Assembly: GCF_029525575.1 (NCBI RefSeq)
Contig: NZ_JAPDIA010000003.1
Location: forward strand, 1,976,214 to 2,040,213
Length of the DNA stretch: 64,000 bases
From: Cohnella rhizosphaerae
GTDB lineage: Bacteria > Bacillota > Bacilli > Paenibacillales > Paenibacillaceae
Direction: 5' to 3'
The stretch's first letter is position 1; each line of letters opens with the position of its first letter. The position numbers and the translations under genes were made by a program. The notes beneath the pieces were generated by a model that was given only the letters and a program-made list of their open reading frames with translations, ran no database searches and had not been told where the DNA came from. Shown here one piece after another: positions 1 through 10,797 of this stretch.

Positions 1-3000
1 CCGTGGAGCGTCGCGGATCGGGTGGACGTCGTCCCGACGGACATTTCGGATACGGAGGCGCCGGGCGCGCCGTCCGGCCTGATGTCGCCTTCGTTTACCG
101 CGACGGCAGCAGACCTGAGCTGGGATCCGGCAAGCGACAATTACGGCGTGGAAATGTACGAAATTTATGCCGACGGCACGCTGACCGGCGTATCGATGGG
201 CACGCATACGACGATAACGGGCCTTGAGGACGGTCGGACGTATTCGTTCACGGTCAAGGCGAAGGACGCCGCGGGCAACTTGTCCCCGGCAAGCGCGCCG
301 GCCGTCGTCACCGTTCATGCGCCGCTGCCCGACCTGGCGCTCCATCAACCGGCGACGTCCAATTCGGCGGTTCAGACCGGTTACGAGGCGGGCAAGGCGG
401 TGGATGGCGATGCCACCACCCGCTGGAGCGGGGACACGAACGACAACCAGTGGCTTCGCGTCGATCTGGGCGAGGTGAAAAGCGTCGCCGAAGTGAAGCT
501 GAACTGGGAGACGTCCTATGCGACCGCCTACAAAATCCAGGTGTCGACGAACGGCTCCGACTGGAACGACGTCTACGCGACAACCTCCGGCAACGGCGGA
601 CTGGACGACATTACGTTCGCCGCCGCCGACGCGCGGTACGTGCGAATGATCCAGAGCGCGAGAAACGGCTGGTACGGCGTATCGCTGTGGGATTTCGAGG
701 TATACGGATCCTGGGGACCGACCACGCCGCCGCGCGTCAATCTGGCGCTGAACAAGACGGCGACGGTCAGCTCGATCGAGGGCGCCGGCTACGAGGGCGG
801 CAAGGCGACGGACGGCGACCTCGGCACGAGATGGTCGGGGGCGGCAGGCTCGTCCGAGCCGCAGTCGATCGCGGTGAACCTGGGAGCGTCGATGAAGGTC
901 GACGAGGTGAAGCTCGTATGGGATGTCGTCCATGCGACGGCTTATAAAATTCAAGTGTCGACGGACGGCGGGGAATGGAGCGATGTCTACTCGACGACAT
1001 CCGGCGCCGGAGGAACGGAGACGATCAAGTTCGCCGCCGCGGACGCGCAGTACGTGCGAATGGTGGAAACGGCAAGAAGCGACGCCTGGTATGCGAGCTC
1101 GATTCAGGAGTTCGAGGTGTACGGAGAGCCGGGGCCAGTCACGCCTCCTCCGGTCAATCTGGCGCTGAACAAGACGGTGACGGTCAGCTCGGTCGAAGGC
1201 GCCGGTCACGAAGGCGGCAAGGCGACGGACGGCGATCTCGGCACGAGATGGTCGGGCGGAGCGGGCTCGCCCGAGCCGCAGTCGATCATGATCGATCTCG
1301 GATCGCCGGCGCAGGTCGACAAGGTGAAGCTGTTCTGGGATGTCGTGCATGCGACGGCCTATAAAATCCAGCTGTCGGCCGACGGCGCGCAGTGGGACGA
1401 TGTGTATGCGACGACGGCCGGCGCGGGAGGCACGGAAACGATCACGTTCCCGGCGACGGCGGCGCAATACGTGAAGCTGGTCGAATCGGCAAGAAGCAAC
1501 GGCTGGTATGCCAGCTCCATTCGGGAATTCGAGGTATACGGCAGCCAGGAGGAGCCGCCTGCCAACCAAGCGCCGGTCGCGACCGACGCGGCGATCGAAG
1601 GCGACGGCCGGATCGGGCAGACGCTGACGGGCAAATACGAGTACAGCGACGCGGATGGCGATCTCGAAGCGACGTCGGCGTTCCAATGGTTCCGCGGCGC
1701 TGCCGCGGACGGCTCGGACAAGTCGCCGATCGCTTCGGCGAACGCCGTATCGTACATCGTGACGGATGAGGACGGCGGCCAATATCTGTTTTTCGAGGTG
1801 ACGCCAAAAGCGTCCGCGGGCGTGGAAACGGGAAGCCCCGTCGTCAGCGCCGGCATGCTCGTAGAAGGTGCGACGCCGACGCCGAGCGCATCGCCGACGC
1901 CGACGCCAAGCGCAACGCCGACGCCGGCGCCAAGCGAGTCGCCGACGCCAACGCCAAGCGCATCGCCGACGCCGACGCCAAGCGAGTCGCCGACGCCAAG
2001 CGAGTCGCCGACGCCAAGCGAGTCGCCGACGCCGAGCGAGTCGCCGACGCCGAGCGAGTCGCCGACGCCGAGCGAGTCGCCGACGCCAAGCGCGACACCG
2101 ACGCCGGACGCAACGCCGACGCCAAGCCCGACGCCCACGCCGCCTGCCGGCACGATTCGTGTCGCAGCTTCGATGGACGGCGGCAAGGCGAAGGCCGTCG
2201 TCCGCTCGGGCGAGCTGCGGACGGCGATTCGCGACGCGCTTGACGGAGCCGTCCACATTGTGGTCGATATGCCGGCCGACGCCAAGCAATTCGCGCTGAC
2301 GCTGTCGGGAGACGCGTTTGCCGCAGCGCTCGACGGCCATATCGGCACGATCGACATTGCCGCGGGCGACGCCACGGTGTCGCTTCCGACGAAGCTGCTG
2401 GCCGGCAGGGAAAAAGCGCCCGGCAGCGTCCAGCTCGACATCGCGGTTGTCGATCCGGCGCAGCTGCCTGGCGATGCGGGAGCGAGTCTCGGGGACAGTC
2501 CGGCATACGACTTTTCACTGAGCGTCGACGGCAGCAAGCTGAACGACTTCGACGGACAAACGGTCGGCGTACAGCTGAAATACGCGTTGAAGCCGGGAGC
2601 CGACCCGGTTAAGGTAGCTATCTATTATGTGAACGACGAGGGCGAGCGGGAAATCGTGCGCAACGGACGCTACGATCCGGAGACGGGGACGGTGCGATTC
2701 CGGGCGGCGCATTTCAGCACTTATGCGGCTGTTTACAATGATATCAGCTTCGCCGACGTGACGAGCTTGCCGTGGGCGAAGGCCGCGATCGAAGGGTTGG
2801 CTGCGCGGGAAGTCGTTCGGGGCGCGGGCGACGGCTCGTTTATGCCGAAGGATCAGGTAACCCGGGCCGAGTTCGTGGCGATGCTGGCCGGCGCGCTCGA
2901 TATCGCAGGCGGACAGGGAACGGGCGGTTTCAAGGACGTCGACGAAGACAGCTGGTACGCGTCGGCCGTCGCCGCCGCGCGGCATGCGGGCATCGTCGCG

Positions 3001-3288
3001 GGCCGTCCGGACGGAAGCTTTGGACCGGACGAACGGATTACCCGCCAGGAAATGGCCGTCATGATCTACCGGGCGGCGTTGGCGACGAAGCTGGACCTGA
3101 AAGGCTCGGCGAGCGGCGCTTCCTTCGCCGACCGCGCCGACATTGCCGGCTATGCGGTCGAAGCGGTGGACGCCATTCACGGCGCCGGCTTGATCGCAGG
3201 CATCGGCGACGGCAGCTTCGCTCCGCAAGGCCTGGCAACGCGGGCCCAGGCGGCGGTTATCGTCTGGAACCTGTTTGCGGCGCAATAA
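1..3288 (+). CDS. SLH-anchored discoidin-domain surface protein (5' partial)
   Basis: The frame is open from base 1, so the true start lies upstream. Domains in order: a fibronectin type III domain (about bases 60-320), three F5/8 type C (discoidin) carbohydrate-binding domains each opening with a LALN/LALH-type motif (about 325-1545), an Ig/cadherin-like module (NQAPVA, about 1560-1860), a TPTPSE/TPTPSA linker (1870-2150), a roughly 200-residue beta-rich module, and three SLH domains (from about 2742) carrying TRAE/TRQE-type motifs. SLH domains bind pyruvylated secondary cell wall polymer, so the protein is probably displayed on the cell surface and binds glycans. The reading frame is unbroken, unlike many neighbours. 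A hairpin terminator follows. No catalytic domain is visible in the part present; one could lie upstream. Confidence 0.9.
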   Translation, partial: PWSVADRVDVVPTDISDTEAPGAPSGLMSPSFTATAADLSWDPASDNYGVEMYEIYADGTLTGVSMGTHTTITGLEDGRTYSFTVKAKDAAGNLSPASAPAVVTVHAPLPDLALHQPATSNSAVQTGYEAGKAVDGDATTRWSGDTNDNQWLRVDLGEVKSVAEVKLNWETSYATAYKIQVSTNGSDWNDVYATTSGNGGLDDITFAAADARYVRMIQSARNGWYGVSLWDFEVYGSWGPTTPPRVNLALNKTATVSSIEGAGYEGGKATDGDLGTRWSGAAGSSEPQSIAVNLGASMKVDEVKLVWDVVHATAYKIQVSTDGGEWSDVYSTTSGAGGTETIKFAAADAQYVRMVETARSDAWYASSIQEFEVYGEPGPVTPPPVNLALNKTVTVSSVEGAGHEGGKATDGDLGTRWSGGAGSPEPQSIMIDLGSPAQVDKVKLFWDVVHATAYKIQLSADGAQWDDVYATTAGAGGTETITFPATAAQYVKLVESARSNGWYASSIREFEVYGSQEEPPANQAPVATDAAIEGDGRIGQTLTGKYEYSDADGDLEATSAFQWFRGAAADGSDKSPIASANAVSYIVTDEDGGQYLFFEVTPKASAGVETGSPVVSAGMLVEGATPTPSASPTPTPSATPTPAPSESPTPTPSASPTPTPSESPTPSESPTPSESPTPSESPTPSESPTPSESPTPSATPTPDATPTPSPTPTPPAGTIRVAASMDGGKAKAVVRSGELRTAIRDALDGAVHIVVDMPADAKQFALTLSGDAFAAALDGHIGTIDIAAGDATVSLPTKLLAGREKAPGSVQLDIAVVDPAQLPGDAGASLGDSPAYDFSLSVDGSKLNDFDGQTVGVQLKYALKPGADPVKVAIYYVNDEGEREIVRNGRYDPETGTVRFRAAHFSTYAAVYNDISFADVTSLPWAKAAIEGLAAREVVRGAGDGSFMPKDQVTRAEFVAMLAGALDIAGGQGTGGFKDVDEDSWYASAVAAARHAGIVAGRPDGSFGPDERITRQEMAVMIYRAALATKLDLKGSASGASFADRADIAGYAVEAVDAIHGAGLIAGIGDGSFAPQGLATRAQAAVIVWNLFAAQ
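1870..2150 (+). repeat. Low-complexity TPTPSE/TPTPSA linker repeat
   Basis: Tandem 15-24 bp units encode Pro-Thr-Pro-Ser-Glu/Ala. The central part holds six consecutive near-identical SESPTP-type units. It separates the binding domains from the wall-anchoring half. Such arrays vary in copy number by slippage. Confidence 0.9.
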
Positions 3289-3305
3289 AGCAAAGAAGGC
3301 AGCTT

Positions 3306-3337
3306 CGGCCGGCGTAAAACTTGCGCCGGCCGTTTTT
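3306..3337 (+). terminator. Rho-independent terminator
   Basis: A perfect 9-bp GC stem (CGGCCGGCG with CGCCGGCCG) and a 9-nt loop are followed by five T residues, 18 bp after the SLH gene stop. Confidence 0.9.
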
Positions 3338-3435
3338 GCAGCGCGGCTTGGGCATGCGGGCCGACAGTCGCCGGCATTGCCGAAAGCGAAAATCATCGAT
3401 TGATCGATCGATTTAAAAGCTCAAACCCGAAACGC

Positions 3436-3624
3436 CTATCGCGCAAAAGTGCACGATGACATCAGTACGCGCGCTCGTCGTTTCTCCTATCGTGCAAAAG
3501 TGCACGATTTTTACCCGAAATAGCCGGCTTCTCGCTCAAAAAAGGCGATCTACCGCGCACTTTTGCGCGATAGATCGCAAAAAGCCGCCACCCTGGCTTT
3601 GGATGATGTAGTTTTGCGCGATAG
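3436..3624. repeat. Cluster of four REP-like imperfect palindromes
   Basis: Four copies of a 22-bp element of the type CTATCGYGCAAAAGTGCACGAT occur at 3436-3457 and 3487-3508 (direct), 3553-3573 (inverted) and 3611-3624 (inverted, partial). Each contains the self-complementary GTGCA/TGCAC core. They fill the 450-bp gap between two genes, and no coding region is supported there. Small shadow ORFs across them are not real genes. Confidence 0.75.
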
Positions 3625-3634
3625 CGCCCGCATA

Positions 3635-3676
3635 CGCCCTGCTTCGCGCGCCCTGCTTCGCGCGCCCTGCTTCGCG
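3635..3676. repeat. Three tandem 14-bp repeats
   Basis: Three exact head-to-tail copies of CGCCCTGCTTCGCG, directly next to the REP-like cluster. Non-coding. Confidence 0.9.
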
Positions 3677-3788
3677 CCTCCGCCTGACGGCCTGCCGCAC
3701 GGCAGCGCCGATGCGTCGTCAATCGATGGTTTCAATGCCGCTTTCCGGGCTTGAAATAAACATTTCAAAGGAAGAAAGGGTGGAATCG

Positions 3789-6700
3789 ATGAGGAAAAAA
3801 GGTTTGGCCATGCTGCTGGCGGCGGCGATGCTGATCGCATTCGCCGGGCCGGGCGCCCCCAAGCGCGCCGAGGCTGCGGGGATCACGTATTACGTGGACG
3901 CCGCAAGCGGCAGCGACACGACGGGCTCGGGAAGCTCGGGAAGCCCGTGGAAAACGATCGGCAAGGCGGCAAGCGCGGCGGCCGCCGGAGACACGGTGAA
4001 AATCCGCTCAGGCACGTACCGGGAGACGGTCAGGCCGGCCAATTCCGGCACGTCCGGCAATCCGGTCACGTTTCAGCCGGATACGGGGGCGAACGTGACG
4101 ATCAGCGGAGCGAATCTCGTATCCGGCTCCTGGGCGGTACATTCCGGCAGCGTCTACAAGACGGGCGCGACGCTGCCTATGGGCGATTTTTTCGACCAGG
4201 TTTACGTCGACGGGGTCGCCAACAATTTGGCGCGCTCGCCCAACACGGCGGTCGGCAATTTGTACGATCCGGCCTTTTACCACTATGCGACGACCACCGT
4301 CGCCGACGAGTTGGACGACGCGACCAACCTGACGCAGCCGGCGGGCTATTGGGACGGGGCGGCTATATTCGTCGAGGACGCGGGCGAATGGAACTTCGGC
4401 GGCGCCCTGGTCACGACCTCGGAGACCGGCAAGCTCCATCTGAAGAGATCGCAGAGCGCCTATACGCTGAAGCTGTCGAGCTACGACAATTCGCTTCGGC
4501 TGTACGGCGTCTCCGGCGCCCTGCTGGGCAGCTACAGCATGACCGTCTCGACCAATACGACCTACAATCTGAAGGTGTCCGCTTCCGGCAGTTCGCTGAA
4601 CGTGTACGTCAACAACGGCGCCACGCCGGTCATCTCGACGACGAACGCCGCGCTGACCGAAGGCAGCTTCGGTCTCGGCGTAGAATCGAGCAGCGGCTCG
4701 ACGGCGGCCAAGGCCGAGTTCACGAACGTCAACGCGACGATCGCGAGCCAAAATCCGAACCAGCCGACCGGCCGGGAGACGGCGACCTTCGCCAGCAATC
4801 TCAAAGGCTGGTCGTATCCCGAAGCGACCGGCTACTGGAAGACGAACGGCACGACGCTGTACGGCTACACGCAGCCGCAGACGGGCGGGGCTTCGGCCGT
4901 ATACGAGTCGTCGACGACGGCCAAGGATTTTACGTACGCTGCCGACGTGAAGCTGACGACGGCGGGCATCGCCGACATGACGTTCCGCAAGGAGCCGGTC
5001 CCGGGCAATGTCGTCGCGCTGGCGAACTGGGGCTACGGCGCGTCGGAATATATGGTGATGGGCAAGCTCGGCGCGCTGGACTACCCGGGCGAATGGTTTT
5101 ACGACAAGACCGCCGGCCAGCTCTATTTGCGAACGACGGGAAGCGACAGCCCCGCCGGCCACACGGTCGAATACAAGGCGCGCAGCCTCGCGTTCGACCT
5201 GACGGACCGTTCCAATATCGTCGTTAAAGGCGTGAAGCTGTTCGCCGCCTCGATCGACATGGCGAACGGCTCGGGCAACGTCATCGACGGCATCGACGCC
5301 AAGTACGTCTCGGAATTCAACCGGGCGCCCGGCTATTCTGCCGGCATCTGCCTGTGCGGCGCGAACAACACGCTGAAGAACAGCGAGTTGGCGTATTCCT
5401 CCGGCGCGCTCGTCACGATCAAGGGCAGCGGCAACAAGCTGGTCAACAACCTGATCCACGACGGCACGTACGGACCGATCGCGTTCAACTCGGTCATCGA
5501 CATTTTCGGCATGGGCCATCTGGTCAGCCACAACACCGCGTATCACTCCGGCCGCTCGCTCATCGGGGGGCGATTTTTACGCGGCGGTCATTCAGTACAA
5601 CGATTTTCACGATGGCAATTATCTCGCCAAGGATACGGGCATGCTCTACACGGCGCACGACGATCTCGGCAACTCGGAGATCCACCACAACTACTGGCAC
5701 GATAACGTGCTGCGCAGCGACGGCTCGGGCGAATGGACCGGCGGCATCTACCTCGACGAGTCGTCGGCGAACGCGCTCATTTACGACAACGCGACCTGGA
5801 ATCTTGACTGGCTCGGCATCATCGTCAACCATCTGTCCAACTTCGTCGGGGTGTACAACAACACGACTTACGGCAAGTCGGGCATCCGCATCTCGGAACC
5901 TTCCTACGGCATCGACGCTTACGGCGACCGGATTCAGAACAATATCGCGGTCGACGAGCTCGGCACGGGCGCTTCGGCCGTCGGGGCGACGTTCGACCAC
6001 AATCTGACGAGCGGCAATCCGCTCTACGTCAATCCGTCGGCCGCCGATTTCCGGCTGCAGTCGGGCTCGCCCGCCATCGACGCCGGAACGCCGATCCGCG
6101 GCATTACGACCGGCTACGGCGGCTCCGCGCCCGACATCGGGGCCTACGAATACGGGGCGACGGCGTGGAAGGCGGGGCACGACTTTGCCAATCCGCCGAA
6201 TCCGACGTACCAGCTGACCGACACGGATCACAAAAATCTGGTCGTCAACGGCTCGCTGGATCTGAACCGGATGCATCAGCCCGGCATGGACAGCCTGTAC
6301 GGCTGGACGCTGACGAACGCCCAGACGGCGCAGCCTGCGTTCGATTATCAGGGTACGCAGACGTCGAGCCGGTACAAGAACGAGACCGGCGTCAGCCTGG
6401 GCACCGCGGCGGACGGCATCGAGCAGACGGTCGCGGGGCTGACGCCGAATACGACATACGAGGTGCGGGGCTACCTCCGGGCGGCATCGTCGGGACAGAC
6501 GGTGCGTCTCGGCGTCAAAAATTACGGCGGAGCCGACTCGTACCAGGAGCATGGCGGCACCGGCTGGACGGCCAAGACGTTCACGTTCACGACCGGCGCG
6601 ACGAATACGAGCGCGACGCTGTACGCTTACAAGCCGACGACCGGAGGCTACGCCTTCGTCGACGACATCATGATGTCTGCGGTCGGGGGGACCGGCGCGG

Positions 6701-7087
6701 GCGCCGATCTGGCGCTGAACAAAAGCGTGACGGCCAGCTCGACCTACATGACCGGCTACGAGCCGCAGAAGGCGGTGGACGGCAATTCGGCCACCCGCTG
6801 GTCGTCGGCGTTCGCCGATCCTTCGTGGATCTACGTCGATCTGGGGGCGCCGCAGACGGTGAGCCGGGTACGCTTGAACTGGGAGCTGGCCTACGCCACC
6901 GCCTACCGGATCGAGACGGCGACGACCGTCGGCAGCTGGTCGACCGTTTATTCGACGACGACCGGCGACGGGGGGGCTCGACGATATCGCGTTTGCGCCG
7001 ACAACCGCCAGGTACGTGCGGATGTACGGCACGGCGAGAGTCGGCTTCTACGGCTATTCGCTGTGGGATTTCGGCGTATACGGATGA
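3789..7087 (+). CDS. Secreted right-handed beta-helix protein with C-terminal discoidin domain (two frame breaks)
   Basis: The start at 3789 is chosen for the AAGGAAGAAAGGG ribosome site and the signal peptide it gives (MRKKGLAMLLAAAML...AEAA). Next come a DUF1565-like opening (YYVDAASGSD...GSPWKTI), a concanavalin-like insert (about 4290-4740), a parallel beta-helix region of the polysaccharide-lyase or epimerase kind (about 5200-6150), a CBM4/9-like module (from about 6235), and one F5/8 type C domain ending at the stop. The frame breaks at G6 5565-5570 and at G7 6970-6976. Deleting one G at each restores 1098 residues and the expected discoidin ending (YSLWDFGVYG). There is no SLH domain, so the protein is probably released. 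It probably acts on or binds a polysaccharide; the substrate is unknown. Confidence 0.85.
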
Positions 7088-7100
7088 GTCGCATATCGCA

Positions 7101-7139
7101 GTCCCTTAAACCGCCAAGCGGTTTGAGGGACTTTTTTTT
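7101..7139 (+). terminator. Rho-independent terminator
   Basis: A 14-bp stem (GTCCCTTAAACCGC with GCGGTTTGAGGGAC, one G-T pair), a 3-nt loop and eight T residues, 13 bp after the beta-helix gene. Confidence 0.95.
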
Positions 7140-7229
7140 GGCGGTAAAATGTAAATACTCATATTTGGGGGCTTCCTAATTTTGATATCATTATCCACGT
7201 TGGATTAAAACGGAAAGCGGGGCTTCGAT

Positions 7230-7623
7230 ATGAATACGGTCAGCATGAATACGGTCAGCCGGGAAGTTCAAGATTTATCGATTAAATCCTTGGAGTCCAC
7301 GCTTCATAAACTTAAAAACGCCTATAAAAGTTCGACGGAAAAGGGTTCGAACACAACGCTTGTCCAAAAGAGACTGAACGCCATAAAGGTTGGTTTAGAA
7401 AGTCTTAACGGTGCTTGGCAGGGGGGCGGACTTTGACTATGACGAAGAGATCGTCTCGACTTCTAAAGACGTGCTGCAAGGCGTCCTTCCATCTATTGAA
7501 AAACAAATCGCAAAAGCAAGGGAAGGCAGTCCTCAGAAAACACTAAACGAACGACGCTTAGCCGCACTGAAACTGGCCATCGAATCTTTGGAGAACCGTC
7601 TTATATTATTCAGGCAAGCGTGA
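7230..7623 (+). CDS. Small helical protein with an internal duplication (one frame break)
   Basis: I do not recognise this family. Removing one G from G6 7421-7426 joins two overlapping ORFs into a 130-residue protein without a signal peptide or membrane segment. It consists of two related segments of about 45 residues. Each is predicted helical and follows the pattern L-x-S-x-L/I-x-K ... KG/EGS ... LxxxRLxAxKxxxESL. The second opens after the break (SKDVLQGVLPSIEKQ). The start has an exact 15-bp tandem (ATGAATACGGTCAGC twice), so either ATG may be used; the first has AAGCGGGG about 8 bp upstream. It stands alone between a terminator and the regulator gene. Confidence 0.6.
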
Positions 7624-7785
7624 TACAGGAGTGCCGGAACGTTTCGAAGGGAGGCCATGCGCAAGGCGCTACATTTTCAAAATTTCTCCGGATCGTTGGA
7701 TCTAGCAGATATTGTAATAGAACTGGATTTCCGACGACAAGGGTGTATATAATGATTGAAACTGTTTTGAAGGCGGGATTCATGG

Positions 7786-9087
7786 ATGTACAAGGTTGGC
7801 GTTGTCGGGCCCACACAGTCCGTGGAGCGAATCTTAGCTGAGGCCAAGGCGTTTGATCAAGGACTGGAATTTATCCCCTACTCTTATGTAGAGACCAAAG
7901 AAACCGCCAGAATTGTACTGGAAAACGATCATAGGGTGGACTCATGGCTGTTTTCCGGAGCGATCCCCTACAAAGCTGCGAAAGAGGCGCTGGGTTCTGA
8001 CGAAAAGCTGGTACATATTCGGTTAACGGAATCCAGTCTGTATAAGTGCTTCCTCGATTTGGTTTTTTCGCAAGGCAAATTGATCGACCGGGTCAGCATC
8101 GATATTTTTACGATAAGCGACATTGATATAGACAGGGCGCTTCAGCAGTTGGAGATGTCTCCCAGGATTTGCAAGTGAAATACTTCGATGTGGATATCGA
8201 TCCGCAGGCGCTATTCCAATTCCATCTCGATTTGTGGAAGAGCAAAAGGACGGAAGGGGCGTTTACCTGTTTTTCCATGGTATTCGAGGCCTTGAAGGAA
8301 GCTGGCGTCCCTGTCTTTCTGATCTCGCCGAGCCGTATGGAAATTATGCAGACCTTAAGGATATTTGTCGAGAAGGTAAATACGTCTTACTTCAAGGAAA
8401 CGCAGATCGGCATCGAGATTATCGAGATCGAAAATTTCGACCGAATTATCGACAAGGCCAAATCGCCCTATCATCTGCAGTATCTGGAGCTGCGGCTGAA
8501 AAAAGCGCTGATCGATCTTTGCGAGAAGCTGGACGGCTCCTTGCTGGAAAAGGGAAACGGCAGATATGCGATCTTCAGTACCCGAGGCGCGATCGAACGG
8601 GAGATTAAGATGCTTCACCACACGGTGAACTATTTGGCGGCCGAGGCGGAGACGACGGTAGCGGTAGGCATTGGATTCGGAGAGACAGCTTACTCGGCGG
8701 AGACGAACGCGCATCGCGCGATTCAGCAATCGAAGGGGAAAGAGGAGCACGGAATCGTCATTATCAAAGAGGACGGCACGATGATCGAGTCGGCAGGGCA
8801 GGAGGAAGAGCTGACCTATTCCTATCGCACGGATGACAAGGATTTTATGGAGAAGCTCAAGAAAGGCAATATCAGCGTAAAATCGTATAAAAAAAATCGA
8901 CGCGCTGAACCGCAAAATGGGCTGGACGGTATTTACGACCCGGGATTTGGCCGCCAACCTTCACATGAGCGAGCGAAATGCGCAGCGAATCGTCTCTGAG
9001 CTGTGCGACGTTGGATTGGCCGAATACATCGGAGAAGAGTCTTCCCACAGTCGGGGCCGCCCGAGCAAGATTTATCAATTGAAATAA
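7786..9087 (+). CDS. Transcriptional regulator: PrpR-like sensor, cyclase/GGDEF-like domain, winged helix (two frame breaks)
   Basis: After repair this is a 433-residue protein. The N-terminus (KVGVVGPTQSVERIL) resembles PrpR-type ligand-sensing folds. The middle contains VAVGIGFGETAYSAETNA followed by HRAIQQSK, the signature of a nucleotide-cyclase/GGDEF-like fold without a GGDEF motif, so it is probably a binding rather than catalytic domain. The C-terminus is a winged helix (TTRDLAANLHMSERNAQRIV ... RGRPSKIYQLK). One break sits at 8161-8163, where adding a C restores the frame; this is the only deletion-type break in the window. The other is at A8 8889-8896. AAGGCGGG precedes the ATG and a TATAAT lies at 7748-7753. 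It is followed by a terminator and probably controls the next two operons, which share a dyad. Confidence 0.8.
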
Positions 9088-9099
9088 GCTGTTCCAGCA

Positions 9100-9139
9100 G
9101 ACCAACCTCGATTATGCCAATCGAGATTGGTCTTTTTTT
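9100..9139 (+). terminator. Rho-independent terminator
   Basis: A 14-bp stem with one mismatch (GACCAACCTCGATT with AATCGAGATTGGTC), a 5-nt loop and seven T residues, 13 bp after the regulator. Confidence 0.92.
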
Positions 9140-9179
9140 ATCCATGACCATGAATGTACAAACCGGCATGTTATATACA

Positions 9180-9208
9180 TTGACATTCCTTTAAGTGTTC
9201 ACTATACT
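9180..9208 (+). promoter_or_regulatory. Sigma-A promoter of the amidohydrolase operon
   Basis: TTGACA at 9180-9185, a 17-bp spacer, and TATACT at 9203-9208. The same layout recurs at 12249-12277. Confidence 0.88.
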
Positions 9209-9216
9209 GATTAAAA

Positions 9217-9242
9217 AACGAATATTTAAAGAAATTTTCGTT
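9217..9242 (+). promoter_or_regulatory. Candidate operator dyad, copy 1
   Basis: AACGAA, 14 bp (TATTTAAAGAAATT), then TTCGTT: a perfect 6-bp dyad beginning 8 bp after the -10 box, over the expected transcription start. The copy before the transporter operon has the same spacing and a nearly identical centre. Its arms read CGCA/TGCG instead of CGAA/TTCG, a compensated change. This suggests binding by a dimeric repressor or activator, most likely the regulator just upstream. Confidence 0.65.
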
Positions 9243-9266
9243 AAATAAGAAAGGGGGATGCAAAAG

Positions 9267-10013
9267 GTGGAAATCATCGACTCCCACACGCATGTGGACA
9301 ACGTCGAACCATGGGTGGACCCTCCCGAGAAGCTGATTGGGCTGATGGATGAAGCCAATATTCAAAAAGCGGTGATCATGACTTACTGCGACACCCCGAT
9401 CGCCAAGGAAGACGGCCTCGACTACATCATAGCGTCCGTTAAAAAGTTCCCCGACAGGCTGATCGGCTATGCGCGGCTTCATCCGCAAGCCAAGCAGAAA
9501 GCGATTGCATTGCTAGAGGAGGTCGTGCGGGACCATCGCTTCATGGGATTGAAGTTTCACCCTGAGAGCAACAAGACACGTCCCTATCATGAAGCGTCCT
9601 TGGCTTTGATTCGCAAGGCGGGGGGAGCTGAATATCCCGACTTTGTTTCACTGCGGAGACGAGTCGCTTAGCTTGCCCCTGCAGATCGCCCGGGCGGCGG
9701 AGTTATGTCCGCAATCCAAGATCATCCTTGGCCATATGGGGGGGATATTTCCATGTAGACGACGCTCTCTTGGTCGCGGAGAAATACGAGAACGTATATC
9801 TCGAGACATCCGCCATGCCGTATCCGCACAAAATTCATGAAGCCGTCCGGAGAATAGGCGCCGAAAGGGTTCTATTTGCAAGCGACGGACCGGGCTGCAA
9901 TCCCGAATTGGAAGTCAAAAAAGTGAAGTGGGCCGGATTGTCCGAAAAAAGACTATCGGCTGGTCATGGGAGAAAGCTTCGCTCAAATCCTCGAGCGCGC
10001 GAAGAGAAGGTAG
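9267..10013 (+). CDS. Amidohydrolase, TIM-barrel metal-dependent hydrolase (three frame breaks)
   Basis: An amidohydrolase-2 family protein of 247 residues after repair. It opens EIIDSHTHVD (metal-binding HxH), continues MGLKFHPE and HCGDES, and ends with GHMGGYF, ETSAM and FASDGPG, the usual metal and catalytic positions. GTG 9267 is preferred over ATG 9258 because the GGGGG ribosome site directly abuts that ATG but sits 9 bp before the GTG, and the start then aligns with the paralogue that follows. Breaks: G6 9620-9625, G7 9738-9744 and A6 9945-9950, each repaired by one deletion. It is first in an operon with a second amidohydrolase and an M20 amidase. The substrate is unknown; an amide or decarboxylatable acid is possible. 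Confidence 0.82.
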
Positions 10014-10022
10014 GGGAAGGCT

Positions 10023-10797
10023 ATGATCATCGATGCGCACGTTCATGTAGGCAAGTCCATCTACGGCTATGAGCAGACGCCGGAACCGCTATTGGAAAGC
10101 ATGGACAAACTCGGCATTCCATGCGCCGTGATCTGCCCCGTTCAACCGATGAATTATCATCTGGAGCCGGAAAACGATTATATCGCGTCCGTGGCGGGAT
10201 GGCAAAAGCAGCGTTTCATCGGTTTTGCGCGCGTGGATCCGAGGCAAGGAAAAAAAGCCGTGCAGGAAGTCGAACGGTCCGTATCCAAGCTTGGACTTCG
10301 GGGCGTATTTCTACATCCTTGGGAGGAGGGTTACTCGGCAAGCGCCGATTATGTCGTTCCGGTGGCCAGACAAGCGGCCGCGATGGGCGTTCCCCTCATG
10401 ATCGCATCCGGTTTTCCTTGGGTGTCGCACCCTATGCAAGTGGCGCATCTGGCAGGCGAGGTGCCTGAAGCCTCCATTATTATGACGAACGGCGGGCAGC
10501 TTAATGTCAGCGGCATGGCCCAGGCCGATGCCTATGAGGCCATGCGCAGCCGTAACAACCTGTATATCGAGACTTCGGGCGTATACAGGCAGGACTTTCT
10601 GGAAAATTGCATTCAAGCGTTCGGGGCTCATCGCGTCATTTTTGGCAGCAACGGACCTTCCATGCATCAAGGCTTCGAATTGGACAGGGCCCTATCCGCA
10701 ACGAAAAAAGACGAGGCCAGCCGGCAGGCTGTTCTTGGGGGCAGCATGAGCCGTCTATTGAAGTTGGCGGCAGGCAGAGAGGAAATCGGGGGAATGA
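10023..10797 (+). CDS. Second amidohydrolase, TIM-barrel (stop masked by one extra G)
   Basis: Paralogous to the preceding gene, 257 residues. It begins MIIDAHVHVG and has FLHPWEEG, MTNGGQLN, IETSGVY and FGSNGPS at the barrel ends. It starts 9 bp after the upstream stop with GGGGAAGG as ribosome site. As written the frame runs straight into the M20 gene. Removing one G from G5 10788-10792 gives a TGA at 10795-10797 overlapping the next ATG, the usual coupled arrangement. I therefore call two genes, not a fusion. Pairs of such amidohydrolases often form hetero-oligomers or act on successive intermediates; that is inference here. Confidence 0.75.

Noticed and set aside
1359..2537. 392-codon minus-strand ORF opposite the first SLH gene
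   Set aside because: Repetitive GVG/LGVGDS protein that is just the complement of the TPTPSE repeats; no ribosome site, and the plus strand is clearly coding.
4008..5546. 512-codon minus-strand ORF (with a similar one at 5560-7032)
   Set aside because: Arg/Asp-rich antisense shadow of the beta-helix gene in high-GC DNA; the plus strand carries the domains.
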